A DNA stretch of 64,000 nt from an uncultured Oscillospiraceae bacterium (GCA_947629795.1 CANRFC010000001.1:1-64000); one strand, 5' to 3'. Positions 18,343-27,633 are shown, counted from the stretch's first letter. Made by a program: numbers and translations. The notes: a model not told the origin generated them from the sequence alone.

Positions 18343-21300
18343 ATGAAACACAGGAACATGCGCCTGCCGGCCGCTCTGCTCACGGTGTCCCTTCTGCTTG
18401 GGCTGCTGCCCTCCGCCGCCGTGGCGGAAGCCCTGGACAGCACCGCCTCCATCCAGAACGCCAACATCCTGGCGGAGGTCTCCAAACGCACCGGCGGCTT
18501 CTCCATCCGCACCCTGGAGGGAGACGCCATCCAGAAGGACGACGACAACAAGAACCTCCTCTTCCCCCTGGGGGACGATGACACCTCCTTCGCCTCTCTC
18601 CGGGTGACCCGGGGCAACGTCACGAAGGACTACGTCTTCGGCGGGAAGTATGACGGCTCCAGCGACGTGGCCGTTGCCGCCACAGACACTGAGATCACCG
18701 CCACCTGGTCCGTGGACGGCATCACCGTCACCCAGACCCTCCGGCTGGCGGGCGGGAACGAGCACGGCATGGCCTACCTCAGCTACAGTGCCAAAAACAC
18801 CGGTGCCCCGGCGAACGTCCAGCTCCGGCTGGTGATGGACACCGCCCTGGGGACCCAGGACTTCGGCCATTACCAGGTCTCCAGGACCACGGGGGAGGGC
18901 GGCGGCTACCTGACGGTGGAAAACGAGAAGACCGTCACTTCCTACGGCAACGCCTTCATGACCTACGACGACCTGCGCAACCCCAGCGTCATCGCCTATT
19001 TCCTCAACGGCGCCGTGGGGGATGCCGTGTCCGTTCCGAAGCAGGTCACCTTCGCCCACTGGGTCCACCTGGCCTCCACGGTGTTTGACTATGAGCCGGA
19101 CCCCGATTTCTCCTTCGTCACCCCCTACAACGCCGAGACCCTCACCGCCGACTCCGCCTTCGCCCTCTATTACGACCTGGGTGAGGTGGCAACGAACGGC
19201 ACTGGGGCCATGGCGGCCTACTACGGGGTCTTCTCCAACCAGGGGGTGGCCCAGAACGACCGGGTGACCATGAACTTCACCGCCCTGCCCGAGGCCCTGG
19301 AGCTCACCCCAGACAAGAAGGGCTACACGGACGGCGGGGACTTCACCGTCACCATGCAGCTGCAGAACATCACCGCCGAGACCCTCTCCAATATCCGGGT
19401 GGCGGTCTACCCCGGCACCGGCATCACCCCCTACGACGCCACGGGGACCGCCCTGAAGGAGGAGGCCACCTATCTGGACCCCCACTACCTGGAGGTGGTG
19501 GACCTGGCCCCGGAGGGCAGCCGGTCCCTGACCTTCCGGTTCCACGCCACCCCCGAGCGGGCCGCGGCCTACCGAAAGCTCACCTTCCGGGCCTGCCTGA
19601 TGGACGGGACCGGCGATACCTTCAAGCAGAATAACCTGCTGTGCGAAAAGACGGCCTGGATCGTCTGCCCCGGCACCGAGAGCGCTCTGCCCGAGGTCAC
19701 CTTCACCGGCTCCTCCCCCGACCTGCTGTATGTGGAGGGGACCCGCTCCCTCTTCCTCACCGGCACCAACTTCTCCATCCTGGACCGGCAGCGGGGCAGC
19801 TACATCCTCACCCTGAAGCGCACCGACGGCAGCAAAATTGACGGAAAGGATCAGCTCACCGTCTTCAACAACAGCGAGGAAGCGCTGAAAAACCGCTTCC
19901 CCATCGATGTGGACGCCAACACCGCCCAGGTGGTGCTTACCGAGGACCTGCTGCCGGGAGAGTACCAGCTGACGGTGGACTACCAGGACACCCAGACAGC
20001 GGACCTCACTGCCCCCGCCCTCCGCTTCGCCGTCACCGACGACCCGGCCTACCGCAGCGACGGCTACGGCGTGGTGACGGTGGAGAACGACGGGAGTAAC
20101 CGGTACTCCATCCACGCCTACCGGAGCGAGGAGGTCTACGAGTCGTCCGGCAAGGAGCTGGACAACGAGACCGTCCTGCTGGAGTTTCGGGGCCTGTTCA
20201 CCGAAGAGGACGGGGGCTACACCGCCGTCTCCCTGAACAAGAACGACAACCCCGTCTCCCTCAACGGTTGCCTGGACATCCGGGACGGCCGGGTGACCAT
20301 CACGGACCAGGGCGGTGTCATTAACGTGGACTTCGACGCCTCCCTCACCCTGCCCGGGGTGGGGACCTCGGTGTGGAAGGGCCCCTGCTGCCTGACCTCC
20401 ATCGAGGATGGAGAGGAGGCCGCCCTCACCGCCTACGATGAAAAGGGCGAGAGCAAGGGCGGCACCATCACCCTGCTGTGGCCCAGTGTGGGCCAGGCCG
20501 CCCAGGAGCTGCTGGGCCTGCTCTTCGAGTTCAAGTACGGCGAGCTGGGCATCCTGGACGACGGCACCGGCGTCATCGGCTTCGGCGGCGCCCTGGACCT
20601 GTCCTTCCTGGTGCCTGCGTCCCTCCAGAGCGAGGACGACCCCAACGCCCTGGACCAGGCCCGGCAGGAGATGCTGGAAAGCGGCGGGGGCAGTCCCCAG
20701 GACCTGCGGGAGCTGGAGGAGCAGATCCCCCACGACGCCTACACCAGCCAGCCCTTTGAGACCGCCACCGACACCGGAGACGGTGCCGACGCCGGGGACG
20801 GGGACAGCCGCTCCGCCTCGGTGGAGGTGGACGACATCCTCTTTGGAGACGGCCGCTTTATCGGCGTCAACTTCGCCGTGGCCATCGGCCTGCCCAGCTA
20901 CATTGAGGGGATGCCCGGCATCGAGGGCGTGCTGCGGATCAACACCATCGACAACTGGTCGGTGGGGGTGTCCGGCGCCGCCAGCTTTGCCACCTTCAAC
21001 CTGTCCGCCGAGATCTCGGTCATCAGCCGGAACAACATCCCCGTGCCTGACACCCTCAGCTTCTTTGTGGGCGGTTTCGTCCCCGGGGTGAACGTGGACG
21101 GCTTCGGCGTGCTGTGGCTCCAGGGGGCCGGCGGCGGCATCGAGAACCTCTACGACACCATCTTCCTCACTGAGGCCGTCCCGCCCCTCCAGCTCATCCT
21201 CCAGGCCCAGTTCTCCATCCTGCAGGTCATCTCGGCCAAGGCCACCCTGGAGCTCTCCCTCCGGGGCATCGGCGCGGAGCTCAGCAACGGCACGGTGGCC

Positions 21301-24300
21301 AATGCCCTTGTGGTGATGGATTCCGCCCGGGTGGAGCTGGACTGGTACCCGGAGTTCTTCTTCCTGTCCTCAGTGAATATGAACATTGCCGACGTGATCA
21401 CCGGCGGCGGCTACATCGTGGTGGAGGGGTCCGGCTTCTTTGAGTTCTTCATCAAGGCCGCCCTCCAGCTCCCCGGCTCCCTGCCCCTGATCGGCGGGCT
21501 GACCCTGGCCGACGTGGGCCTGGGGGCCAACGCCGACAAGATCTGGGGCGCGGCCAATGCCCTGGGCGTCGACGTGGGCGTGACCTACTTCTGGGGCGGC
21601 GACCTGGAGTGGAACGGCAGCTCCGCCGCCCCCAGCTATCCCGACCTGCTCAGCGTCCAGGCGGTGTATACCTCCCCGGACACCGGGCGCACCCTCTACG
21701 CCGGGGTGGGCAGCAACCTCACCGTCACCGCCCGCAGCGATAATCAGGGGATCATGCTGCTGGCGGATGACGGCGATACGCTGACCAGCGCCGACCTGAA
21801 AACGACCCACACCCTGACGCTCCAGGAAAGCGATCAGGCTGCCGCCCTGTCCATCACCTGGGACAGCGCTTCCCTGGCGGACGCCCAAAAGGAGATGGCC
21901 CTGGTGACCGTCTCCGGCGGCTCCTTCACTCTGAAGCCCGTCCGGCTCAATGCCGACGGCACGGTGGACACCAGAGCGGAAGCCAACACCTCCGCGTCCT
22001 ATGACGAAGCCAACAAGAAGGCCATCATGACGGTGACCTTCCAGCCCGACGAGGCCGGGCCCTACGCCATCACCACCCCCAAGGCCGCCGATCTGACCCT
22101 CTACCGGGTGGGGGCCCTGCCCAAGCTGACCGATGTCACCGTGGCCGGCGATAACAGCAAGGTCACCGTCTCCGGCACAGGCCTTGACCAGTACAGCACC
22201 ATCTACGTGACGGCGGTGGACGCCGCCAACCCCGACAACACCCGCCTGCTCAACAGGGTGGAGGGTACCTTCGTCGGCAGCTCCGTGGATGTGCTCCTGA
22301 ATATCCCGGCAGACCTGCCCTCCGGCAGCTACACCATCCGGGCCGCGGCCTACGACGCCGACCGCACCGTCACCGGCCTGGCGGAGACCGAAACGCCGTG
22401 GACGTACGCCAATCCCAACCAGCCCAATGCGCCCACGGTCACCGGGACCAAGCCCGCCGGTGACTGCAAGGTCTCCTTCACAACCACTGGAGATGCGAGC
22501 ATCGCCGGTTATCGGGTGAATTTCTACGATGCAGATGGCAGCATCGTCCCCGGCGTCAGCGGCGTGGAGCTTGCCAGGAGCGACAATGATGCCTACACCG
22601 CCGGCGGCCGGTACACCAACTACTTTGAGAAATTCCAGGCGGAAAACCCGGCGGCAGACGGATCGGTCTCCGAGACCATGGGCCTCCAGCCCAACATGAC
22701 CTACACCATGGGCGTCTCGGCCTACACGGAGACGGCTGATGGCGTCCGGATCTATTCTGAGGAGGCCAAGACCCAGGTCACCGTCCCCGAGCCCACGCCG
22801 CCGAAAATCACCTGGTCCGCGACCGAAAAGGCCGTGACGGTGACCCAAACCCGGGGGGATGAGACCTTCCCCACCGACGCCTACACCATCAACGCCTTCA
22901 CCGCCACCCTCACCGCCGACCAGGCGGTCACCGGGGCCTGGACCCTGGACGGCGGGGCGGAAACAACGGTCAGCAGCTCTAAAAACGTAGATATTCCCCT
23001 GCAAAATCTCTCCGAGGGCAGCCACACTCTCCAGTTCTGGGGGACCAACGCCGGCGGCGACGCCTTCCGGTTCACCAAGACCTTCCTGGTGGACACGGTC
23101 CCTCCCCTGCTCCAGCTCTCCGGCCCGGTGGACGGCAGCTTCTTCGGCAGCACCGCCGTGACCCTCTCCGGCATGGCCGAGGGGACCACCCTCACCCTGG
23201 CGGTGGATGACGGAGCGACGCAGGAGATCGATGTGGTCGGCGGCATCTTCTCCGTCCCCCTCACCCTGGATGCCGACAGCGCCCGCCATGTGCTCACTCT
23301 CACCGCCACCGACGAGGCCGGCAACCAGACGGTGCGGACCCGGACCCTGGTCAACGACCGGCTGGGCCAAATGACCGGTCTGGCCCTCTACCGGGACGGG
23401 GTGGACATCACCGGAAAGACCGTGGCCCATGGTGGGACCACCCTGGAACTCCGGGCGGTGCTGGAGGATGGCTCCACCCTGGTCCTCAACGACCCGGCCA
23501 TGGTGGAGTGGTCCCTCCAGACCGTGGCGGGCAGCCCCACCCTGGAGGACGGCGTCCTGACCTTCCAGAAGGGTGATATCGCCATGATCCAGGCCAGCTT
23601 CCAGGTGCTGGACGCCGAGGTGCGCACAGCCTACGCCGTTCTGGACTCCACCAAGGAGGAGACCGACCCGGCTGGGCCCGGCTCCGACAGTCCCGGCACC
23701 TCGGTGGTCCCCTCCTCCGGCAGTGGGTACTATGCCGTCATCTCCCCCCAGGTGTCCCACGGAACGGTGACTGCCTCCCCCACCAGGGCCCGTTCCGGCC
23801 AGACGGTCCAGCTCACCGTCACCCCGGAGCAGGGGTATGTGCTGGCGGCTCTGACCGTGGAGGACAGCCGGGGCAGGCAGCTCACCCTCACTGACCTGGG
23901 CGGTGGGAAGTTCAGCTTCCAGATGCCCGCCAGAGCCGTGACGTTGAAGGCCGTCTTCCAGCGCGGCAGCCCGGCCTCCTCCTGCGACCGGGGTCCGGCG
24001 TGCCCTGCCGCCGTCTTTGACGATGTGGTCCTCACCGCGTGGTACCACGATGGCATCCACTACTGCGTGGAGGAGGGCCTGATGATCGGCACCTCTGCCA
24101 CCGCCTTCGAGCCCAACGCCCCCACCAGCCGGGCCATGATCGCCACCATCCTGTGGCGGCTCCGGGGCAGCCCGACGGTCCGGGAACCCCTCCGCTTTGC
24201 CGATGTGGCCGAGGGCCAGTGGTACAGCGAGGCGGTGCGCTGGGCGGACAGCCAGGGCATCGTCGAGGGCTATGACGCTGAGACCTTCGGCCCCCACGAC

Positions 24301-24552
24301 AACATCACCCGGGAGCAGCTGGCCGCCCTCCTCTGGCGCTGCGCCGGAAGCCCGGAGAGTTCGGGCAGCCTGGAGCAGTTCACCGACGGGGAAACGGCCG
24401 GCAGCTGGGCCGCAGCCGCCCTGGCCTGGGCCGTGGAGCAGGGGATCGTCACCGGCAAGGGCAACGGGATCCTGGACCCCAGGGGCAGCGCCACCCGCGC
24501 CGAAGCCGCAGCCATGCTCATGCGGTATTGCGAGTCTCCCAGCACTCAGTAG
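18343..24552 (+). CDS. very large SLH-anchored surface protein
   Basis: This 2069-residue protein starts with a signal peptide (MRLPAALLTVSLLLGLLPSA, cut near VAEA) after an AAAGGAGAAAGGA site. The N-terminal 300 residues (SIRTLEGDAIQKDDDN, DYVFGGKYDGSSDVAVAATD) and the central region with many hydrophobic beta stretches (about 700-1080, e.g. GVLWLQGAGGGIENLYDT) match no family I can name. Fibronectin/Ig-like modules follow, including an IPT/TIG-like segment (TDVTVAGDNSKVTVSGTGLD), then a TVTASPTRARSGQTV repeat and three SLH repeats (SRAMIATILWR, REQLAALLWR, RAEAAAMLMRY) at the C-terminus. SLH repeats bind pyruvylated wall polymer. It is the last gene of the operon and may anchor its SLH-less partner. 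Confidence 0.92.
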   Translation: MKHRNMRLPAALLTVSLLLGLLPSAAVAEALDSTASIQNANILAEVSKRTGGFSIRTLEGDAIQKDDDNKNLLFPLGDDDTSFASLRVTRGNVTKDYVFGGKYDGSSDVAVAATDTEITATWSVDGITVTQTLRLAGGNEHGMAYLSYSAKNTGAPANVQLRLVMDTALGTQDFGHYQVSRTTGEGGGYLTVENEKTVTSYGNAFMTYDDLRNPSVIAYFLNGAVGDAVSVPKQVTFAHWVHLASTVFDYEPDPDFSFVTPYNAETLTADSAFALYYDLGEVATNGTGAMAAYYGVFSNQGVAQNDRVTMNFTALPEALELTPDKKGYTDGGDFTVTMQLQNITAETLSNIRVAVYPGTGITPYDATGTALKEEATYLDPHYLEVVDLAPEGSRSLTFRFHATPERAAAYRKLTFRACLMDGTGDTFKQNNLLCEKTAWIVCPGTESALPEVTFTGSSPDLLYVEGTRSLFLTGTNFSILDRQRGSYILTLKRTDGSKIDGKDQLTVFNNSEEALKNRFPIDVDANTAQVVLTEDLLPGEYQLTVDYQDTQTADLTAPALRFAVTDDPAYRSDGYGVVTVENDGSNRYSIHAYRSEEVYESSGKELDNETVLLEFRGLFTEEDGGYTAVSLNKNDNPVSLNGCLDIRDGRVTITDQGGVINVDFDASLTLPGVGTSVWKGPCCLTSIEDGEEAALTAYDEKGESKGGTITLLWPSVGQAAQELLGLLFEFKYGELGILDDGTGVIGFGGALDLSFLVPASLQSEDDPNALDQARQEMLESGGGSPQDLRELEEQIPHDAYTSQPFETATDTGDGADAGDGDSRSASVEVDDILFGDGRFIGVNFAVAIGLPSYIEGMPGIEGVLRINTIDNWSVGVSGAASFATFNLSAEISVISRNNIPVPDTLSFFVGGFVPGVNVDGFGVLWLQGAGGGIENLYDTIFLTEAVPPLQLILQAQFSILQVISAKATLELSLRGIGAELSNGTVANALVVMDSARVELDWYPEFFFLSSVNMNIADVITGGGYIVVEGSGFFEFFIKAALQLPGSLPLIGGLTLADVGLGANADKIWGAANALGVDVGVTYFWGGDLEWNGSSAAPSYPDLLSVQAVYTSPDTGRTLYAGVGSNLTVTARSDNQGIMLLADDGDTLTSADLKTTHTLTLQESDQAAALSITWDSASLADAQKEMALVTVSGGSFTLKPVRLNADGTVDTRAEANTSASYDEANKKAIMTVTFQPDEAGPYAITTPKAADLTLYRVGALPKLTDVTVAGDNSKVTVSGTGLDQYSTIYVTAVDAANPDNTRLLNRVEGTFVGSSVDVLLNIPADLPSGSYTIRAAAYDADRTVTGLAETETPWTYANPNQPNAPTVTGTKPAGDCKVSFTTTGDASIAGYRVNFYDADGSIVPGVSGVELARSDNDAYTAGGRYTNYFEKFQAENPAADGSVSETMGLQPNMTYTMGVSAYTETADGVRIYSEEAKTQVTVPEPTPPKITWSATEKAVTVTQTRGDETFPTDAYTINAFTATLTADQAVTGAWTLDGGAETTVSSSKNVDIPLQNLSEGSHTLQFWGTNAGGDAFRFTKTFLVDTVPPLLQLSGPVDGSFFGSTAVTLSGMAEGTTLTLAVDDGATQEIDVVGGIFSVPLTLDADSARHVLTLTATDEAGNQTVRTRTLVNDRLGQMTGLALYRDGVDITGKTVAHGGTTLELRAVLEDGSTLVLNDPAMVEWSLQTVAGSPTLEDGVLTFQKGDIAMIQASFQVLDAEVRTAYAVLDSTKEETDPAGPGSDSPGTSVVPSSGSGYYAVISPQVSHGTVTASPTRARSGQTVQLTVTPEQGYVLAALTVEDSRGRQLTLTDLGGGKFSFQMPARAVTLKAVFQRGSPASSCDRGPACPAAVFDDVVLTAWYHDGIHYCVEEGLMIGTSATAFEPNAPTSRAMIATILWRLRGSPTVREPLRFADVAEGQWYSEAVRWADSQGIVEGYDAETFGPHDNITREQLAALLWRCAGSPESSGSLEQFTDGETAGSWAAAALAWAVEQGIVTGKGNGILDPRGSATRAEAAAMLMRYCESPSTQ

Positions 24553-24604
24553 ACAAAAGGGAGCGTTGCAGAATGAGAAATTTTGCAACGTTCCCTTTTT
24601 GTCT
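24551..24604 (+). terminator. terminator of the surface-protein operon
   Basis: A stem of about 20 bp (AGACAAAAGGGAGCGTTGCA with 24584-24604, one G-U pair) begins at the stop codon and carries CCCTTTTT at its end. It closes the two-gene operon. Confidence 0.9.
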
Positions 24605-24721
24605 GCGACGGGGGATGCGGAAAAAACATGTGGAAAAAACGGGGTCTGTTTTGCTGTTATTGGTATAGCAAAGCCGGCTCCGGAGAGAAACCCGGCGCCA
24701 AATGTGGAGAGGGCTGCTCAG
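24605..24721. other. short spacer with no supported gene
   Basis: Nothing convincing is visible here. The end of the segment (TGGAGAGGGCTGCTCAG) supplies a ribosome-binding-like GGAGAGGG for the micro-ORF that follows. The integrase that precedes the sister cassette at 27.6 kb is missing in this copy. Confidence 0.5.
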
Positions 24722-24784
24722 ATGGATAAGTTTGGTATAAATCTCGCCGCCTCAGTCCACATTATCCAGCAAGGAGGCGGTTAA
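24722..24784 (+). CDS. 20-residue micro-ORF, copy A
   Basis: A 20-codon ORF beginning MDKFGINLAASV and ending IIQQGGG lies directly before the 77-aa ORF. Its last codons (CAA GGA GGC GGT) form the ribosome binding site of the next ORF, and its TAA ends one base before that ORF's GTG. The sister copy at 27626-27688 encodes the same peptide with only A9 changed to S, while other differences are silent. It may be a coupling leader or a true microprotein. Its own initiation site GGAGAGGG is plausible. Confidence 0.45.
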   Translation: MDKFGINLAASVHIIQQGGG

Positions 24785-24785
24785 T

Positions 24786-25019
24786 GTGGAAATTAAAACG
24801 GAGCCTGGCGGCAAAACAGTGGAAATATGGCTGACCCAGGCGGAAAGTCAGGACACCGCCATCCAATCGCAGCTAAAACCGCTCTACCAAAAGTGCAAAG
24901 CGCAGGGTTACACAGTGGTCGTATTCTGCTCCGGCAGCGAGGACTTGGTCGACACCACCAGTACTCTGCTCTGCTCCAACCGAAATCGGATGGCCCAGGC
25001 CGAAAACAGTCTCGCATAG
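24786..25019 (+). CDS. small element-associated hypothetical protein, copy A
   Basis: This 77-residue protein starts at GTG (MEIKTEPGGKTVEIWLTQ) with AGGAGG eight bases upstream. The ATG two bases earlier opens only a short unrelated frame. It is a close paralogue of the 70-residue protein at 27690, sharing KTVEIWLTQ, QDTAIQ, LKPLY and KAQGYTV with a divergent, longer C-terminus (NRMAQAENSLA). The roughly 240-base DNA segment is about 80% identical between copies. I do not recognise a characterised family. In the sister copy it follows an integrase, so it belongs to an integrative element's accessory genes. A strong hairpin terminator follows. Confidence 0.7.
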   Translation: MEIKTEPGGKTVEIWLTQAESQDTAIQSQLKPLYQKCKAQGYTVVVFCSGSEDLVDTTSTLLCSNRNRMAQAENSLA

Positions 25020-25023
25020 GACA

Positions 25024-25076
25024 GCAAAAGGCCGGGTGCCAACGGCGTATCTCGCCGTCGGCACCCGGCCTTTTGC
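25024..25076. terminator. bidirectional terminator between convergent genes
   Basis: GCAAAAGGCCGGGTGCC pairs with 25060-25076, with a nested ACGGCG/CGCCGT stem. It gives TTTTGC on both strands. It serves the small ORF on the plus strand and the ATPase gene (stop at 25086) on the minus strand. Confidence 0.9.
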
Positions 25077-25085
25077 GAAATGTGG

Positions 25086-26408
25086 TCATCGCTGGAGGAA
25101 CATCACATAGTAGATAGGCAAGTAGACGATCTTGCCCTTTGTGGTGATCTCCCGCTCGTTGGAGAGCACAAGGGCCTTTTTGACATGATAGTCCTCGTTG
25201 GCGACGAAGGCATTCAGCGCACTGTGGACGGTGTAATCCTTGCCCGACTTCACCTCGATGGGCACGGCGCTGAGGCTGTCGTAGTCGTCAATGAGGTAGT
25301 CCACCTCGCCCTTGGTGCGGTTGTCGTAGTAAAACAGCTTGTGACCGTGGGCGATCAGCTCACTGGCCACCACGGTCTCATAGACCGAACCCAGGTTGAC
25401 ACTCCGCTCGTCACCCAGAATGGCGCGGATGTTGCTGCCGTACAGGATGCCCGTCAGGATGCCCACATCGTTCAAGTAGAGCTTCAGGAGGTTTTTGCCC
25501 GACGACTCTACCAGCGGAAACACCGGCGTGGAGATAGCCTGGACATTCAGGGCAATGCCGGCGCTGATAAGATATTCAAACTCGTCGTGGTAGTCGCCGA
25601 ACGTTTTCCCCTTTTTGTTTTCGATGCGCTGGGCCACCACTCGCTTTTTCTTGTTCTCCATGTTGGAAGGGATCATGTCGTAAATGCGCCGAATTTGCAG
25701 CTTTTTCTCGGCATCGTACTTGGAGGCGTCGGCGCCGTAATACTCGTGAATTTCCCGCTGGATGTCCCGGACGGTCTGGATGTTCTTTGTCTCCAAATAG
25801 GTGTTGACCGCGTCGGGCAGACCGCCCACCAGCAGGTATTTGCGAAACAGATCCATCATCTTGTTGTGGGTGGGTTCGTCCAGAGCTTGCAATTGCTGAA
25901 ACTTCCCGCGGATAGCCGAAACCGCCGTCGCATTCATGCCGTTGGCGTACAAAAACTCCTCAAAGTCCAGCGGAAACATCTGCACCCGGCGGATGCTGCC
26001 CATTGGGATGGAGGTGGTTTGCGCCAGAGTGACCCCCAGCAGGGAACCGCTGGCCACATAGGTGAATTTTCCATCCTGGGAGAGGAATTTCAGCAACGTC
26101 AACAGATGGGGATATGCCTGGATTTCGTCCAGAAAAATCAAAGTGTTGGACTTCTCCTTCATCTGGTTGCCCGCAAGCATACTGACCCGAAGATAAAAGT
26201 CTTCTACCGTCCGTGTCTCTGCAAACAAGCGGGGGCCTATGGAGTCCTCCACCATGTTGAGCTCAATAAAGTTTGGAAACAGCCTTTTCCCCACATAGCG
26301 GACAATATAGGTCTTGCCGATCTGACGGGCGCCATCGATCAAAAGGATCTTGTCCGAGCCTGATTTCAGGTGGTCTTCCAGGGCTGCCGCAATTTTTCGA
26401 TAGAGCAT
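25086..26408 (-). CDS. AAA-type ATPase with DUF4143 C-terminal domain
   Basis: A 440-residue protein with an N-terminal AAA_14-type ATPase domain: Walker A GARQIGKT at 26-33 and Walker B LIFLDEIQ at 90-97. The sensor region (YVASGSLLG, PLDFEEFL) is followed by a DUF4143 domain ending in a PD-(D/E)XK-like fold region (GEVDYLID, PIEVKSGKDY). The family is abundant in gut Bacillota and Bacteroidota; its role is not established, though nuclease-associated or defence roles have been proposed. The start at 26408 has GGAGGTG upstream; the ATG six codons earlier has none. Upstream lies an exact 33-base-period repeat array whose nearest unit ends 15 bases from the start. Confidence 0.92.
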   Translation of the reverse strand: MLYRKIAAALEDHLKSGSDKILLIDGARQIGKTYIVRYVGKRLFPNFIELNMVEDSIGPRLFAETRTVEDFYLRVSMLAGNQMKEKSNTLIFLDEIQAYPHLLTLLKFLSQDGKFTYVASGSLLGVTLAQTTSIPMGSIRRVQMFPLDFEEFLYANGMNATAVSAIRGKFQQLQALDEPTHNKMMDLFRKYLLVGGLPDAVNTYLETKNIQTVRDIQREIHEYYGADASKYDAEKKLQIRRIYDMIPSNMENKKKRVVAQRIENKKGKTFGDYHDEFEYLISAGIALNVQAISTPVFPLVESSGKNLLKLYLNDVGILTGILYGSNIRAILGDERSVNLGSVYETVVASELIAHGHKLFYYDNRTKGEVDYLIDDYDSLSAVPIEVKSGKDYTVHSALNAFVANEDYHVKKALVLSNEREITTKGKIVYLPIYYVMFLQR

Positions 26409-26422
26409 GAACGCACCTCCAA

Positions 26423-26533
26423 CCAACTTTTCAAAAAAATTATGCTACGCCAAATCAAACTTTTCAAAGAAATAGTACCACATCAAAGCCAACTTTTCAA
26501 TAGAAAATCGTCGATGCTTTTCCAACTTTTCAA
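26423..26533. repeat. four-unit array of CAACTTTTCAA at 33-base spacing
   Basis: The decamer AACTTTTCAA starts at 26425, 26458, 26491 and 26524, exactly 33 bases apart each time; the 23-base intervals between copies are unrelated to one another. In the minus (gene) direction each unit reads TTGAAAAGTT. If translated in frame with the ATPase they give FEKL/IEKL/FEKF/FEKL every 11 residues, but a TAG at 26445-26447 separates the last unit from the rest. Repeats are too short for a CRISPR. It occupies the leader of the DUF4143 ATPase gene. Confidence 0.85.
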
Positions 26534-26627
26534 AATCCCGATGGCTGGCGGAACATTTTTCCGACGTCTGCCATTCAAAATATTCAATGTGGAACGGTTG
26601 CGTCTTTACTTTTCCTTTGACACTCCC
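26534..26627. other. spacer between repeat array and IS605 end
   Basis: No gene is supported. On the minus strand a 61-codon frame (26445-26630) covers this spacer and three repeat units, with no ribosome binding site seen. It begins next to the IS605 end, so it is treated as non-coding. Confidence 0.4.
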
Positions 26628-27180
26628 CACGGCTAAAGCCGGGGGATTCTCGGCTCAACCACCACCGCCTGCACCAGCGAGGTCTTACAAGGTGTCCCCG
26701 AGCGTATGGGTTCGGGCGTGTCCTGCCCTACCATATAGACAGACTATGCCAGCAGATGCAGCCCTTCGTTCAGAATGTTCTTCGCGGCGTTGATATCCCT
26801 GTCGTGGACGACCCCGCAGCTTGGGCAGGTCCACTCCCGGACGGAGAGGTCTTTGGTTCCGGGCCACTGAGTGCCGCAAGCAGAGCAAAGCTGACTGGAC
26901 GGGAAAAAGCGGTCAACGGTGACCACCTGTTTCCCATACCAGGATGCCTTGTATTCCAGCTGCCGCCGGAACTCGCCCCAGCTTGCATCAGAGACAGACC
27001 TTGCCAGCCTGCGGTTCTCCACCATTCTCTTGGGGGCCAAGTCCTCAATACAGATGATATCGTTCTCTCTCACCAACTTTGTGGACAGCTTATGCAGCAT
27101 GTCATTCCGCTGGTTGGCGATGTGCTCGTGGAGCATTGCCACCTGCACCCGTGCTTTCTCCCTGCGTTTGCTCCCCTCTT
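26628..27180 (-). mobile_element. partial IS200/IS605-family element (right end plus tnpB 3' part)
   Basis: The right end is marked by TTGACACTCCCCACGGCT with a CGGCTAAAGCCG hairpin at about 26625-26650, downstream of the tnpB fragment. The left part of the element, including any tnpA, is missing; the sequence switches to an integrase coding region at about 27172-27180. The 3' part of tnpB with the right end is the region from which TnpB guide (omega) RNAs normally derive. Confidence 0.75.
26744..27180 (-). pseudogene. tnpB: TnpB (IS605 OrfB) C-terminal fragment
   Basis: About 145 residues of the C-terminal half of the RNA-guided nuclease TnpB remain. Visible are [19 protein letters not shown], the RuvC-II glutamate in DIICIEDL, the zinc ribbon CSAC...CPSC and the RuvC-III aspartate in [11 protein letters not shown]. 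The N-terminal part with the wedge domain and first RuvC aspartate is absent, so it cannot cut DNA. The frame continues upstream into unrelated integrase sequence. TnpB normally supports retention of the transposon by cutting empty donor sites. Confidence 0.85.
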
Positions 27181-27633
27181 CGCATCCACGAGTGCTTCCG
27201 CATTGATACCGTCACCGCAGGAAAGGTGGTAAAAGAAAACGCCCTCACCATCAAGGGCAAGGGCGGGCTGGTGCGGACGGTGCCGCTGAACGATCTGCTG
27301 GTGAAACGGCTCCAGCTTCATTTGGAGACGACGCCACGTGGTCACAAACTGTTTGTGTCTGATGATGAACAAACTCATGAGGCTATCAAGCGGTTCCAGG
27401 CGTTCATCTACCTCCAGCGCCAAACTGTGCAAGACCCGGACTCCTCCCGCCCTATGACCTTCCACGGCCTGCGGCACACGAAAGCCGCGGAGTGGTATCA
27501 GGAATTTATACAGGAGGGCAAAAGCCCCTATGAGGCCCGGAAGGCCGTCTCCAAACTTTTGGGGCATGGCAGAGACGATGTAACCCGTATCTATCTGGCG
27601 TCCATCAAAAAAGAGGGTGGCACAGATGGATAA
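27172..27633 (+). pseudogene. tyrosine recombinase/integrase, N-terminally truncated
   Basis: The catalytic domain of an integrase survives from just before the first catalytic arginine ([10 protein letters not shown]). It continues through ENALTIKGKGGLVRTVPL, the HGLRH box, LLGHGRDDV and the tyrosine in RIYLAS. The core-binding and arm-binding domains are lost at the junction with the tnpB fragment on the opposite strand. All visible catalytic residues are present, but without the N-terminal half and start site it should be inactive. Its stop codon (GAT GGA TAA) overlaps the ATG of the downstream micro-ORF (ATG GAT AAG), as expected for an operon. Confidence 0.88.

Noticed and set aside
15507-24588. 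Long minus-strand frames (1038, 811 and 1072 codons) under the two plus-strand surface genes
   Set aside because: Antisense shadows; the plus strand has proper starts, a signal peptide for each gene, SLH repeats and a terminator.
26423-26533. Repeat array read as a CRISPR
   Set aside because: The repeat is only 10-12 bases, the intervals 21-23, there are four units, and no cas gene or leader is nearby.
26445-26630. 61-codon minus-strand ORF covering three repeat units
   Set aside because: No ribosome binding site, starts at an IS605 end and ends between repeats; possible relic but not supported as a gene.
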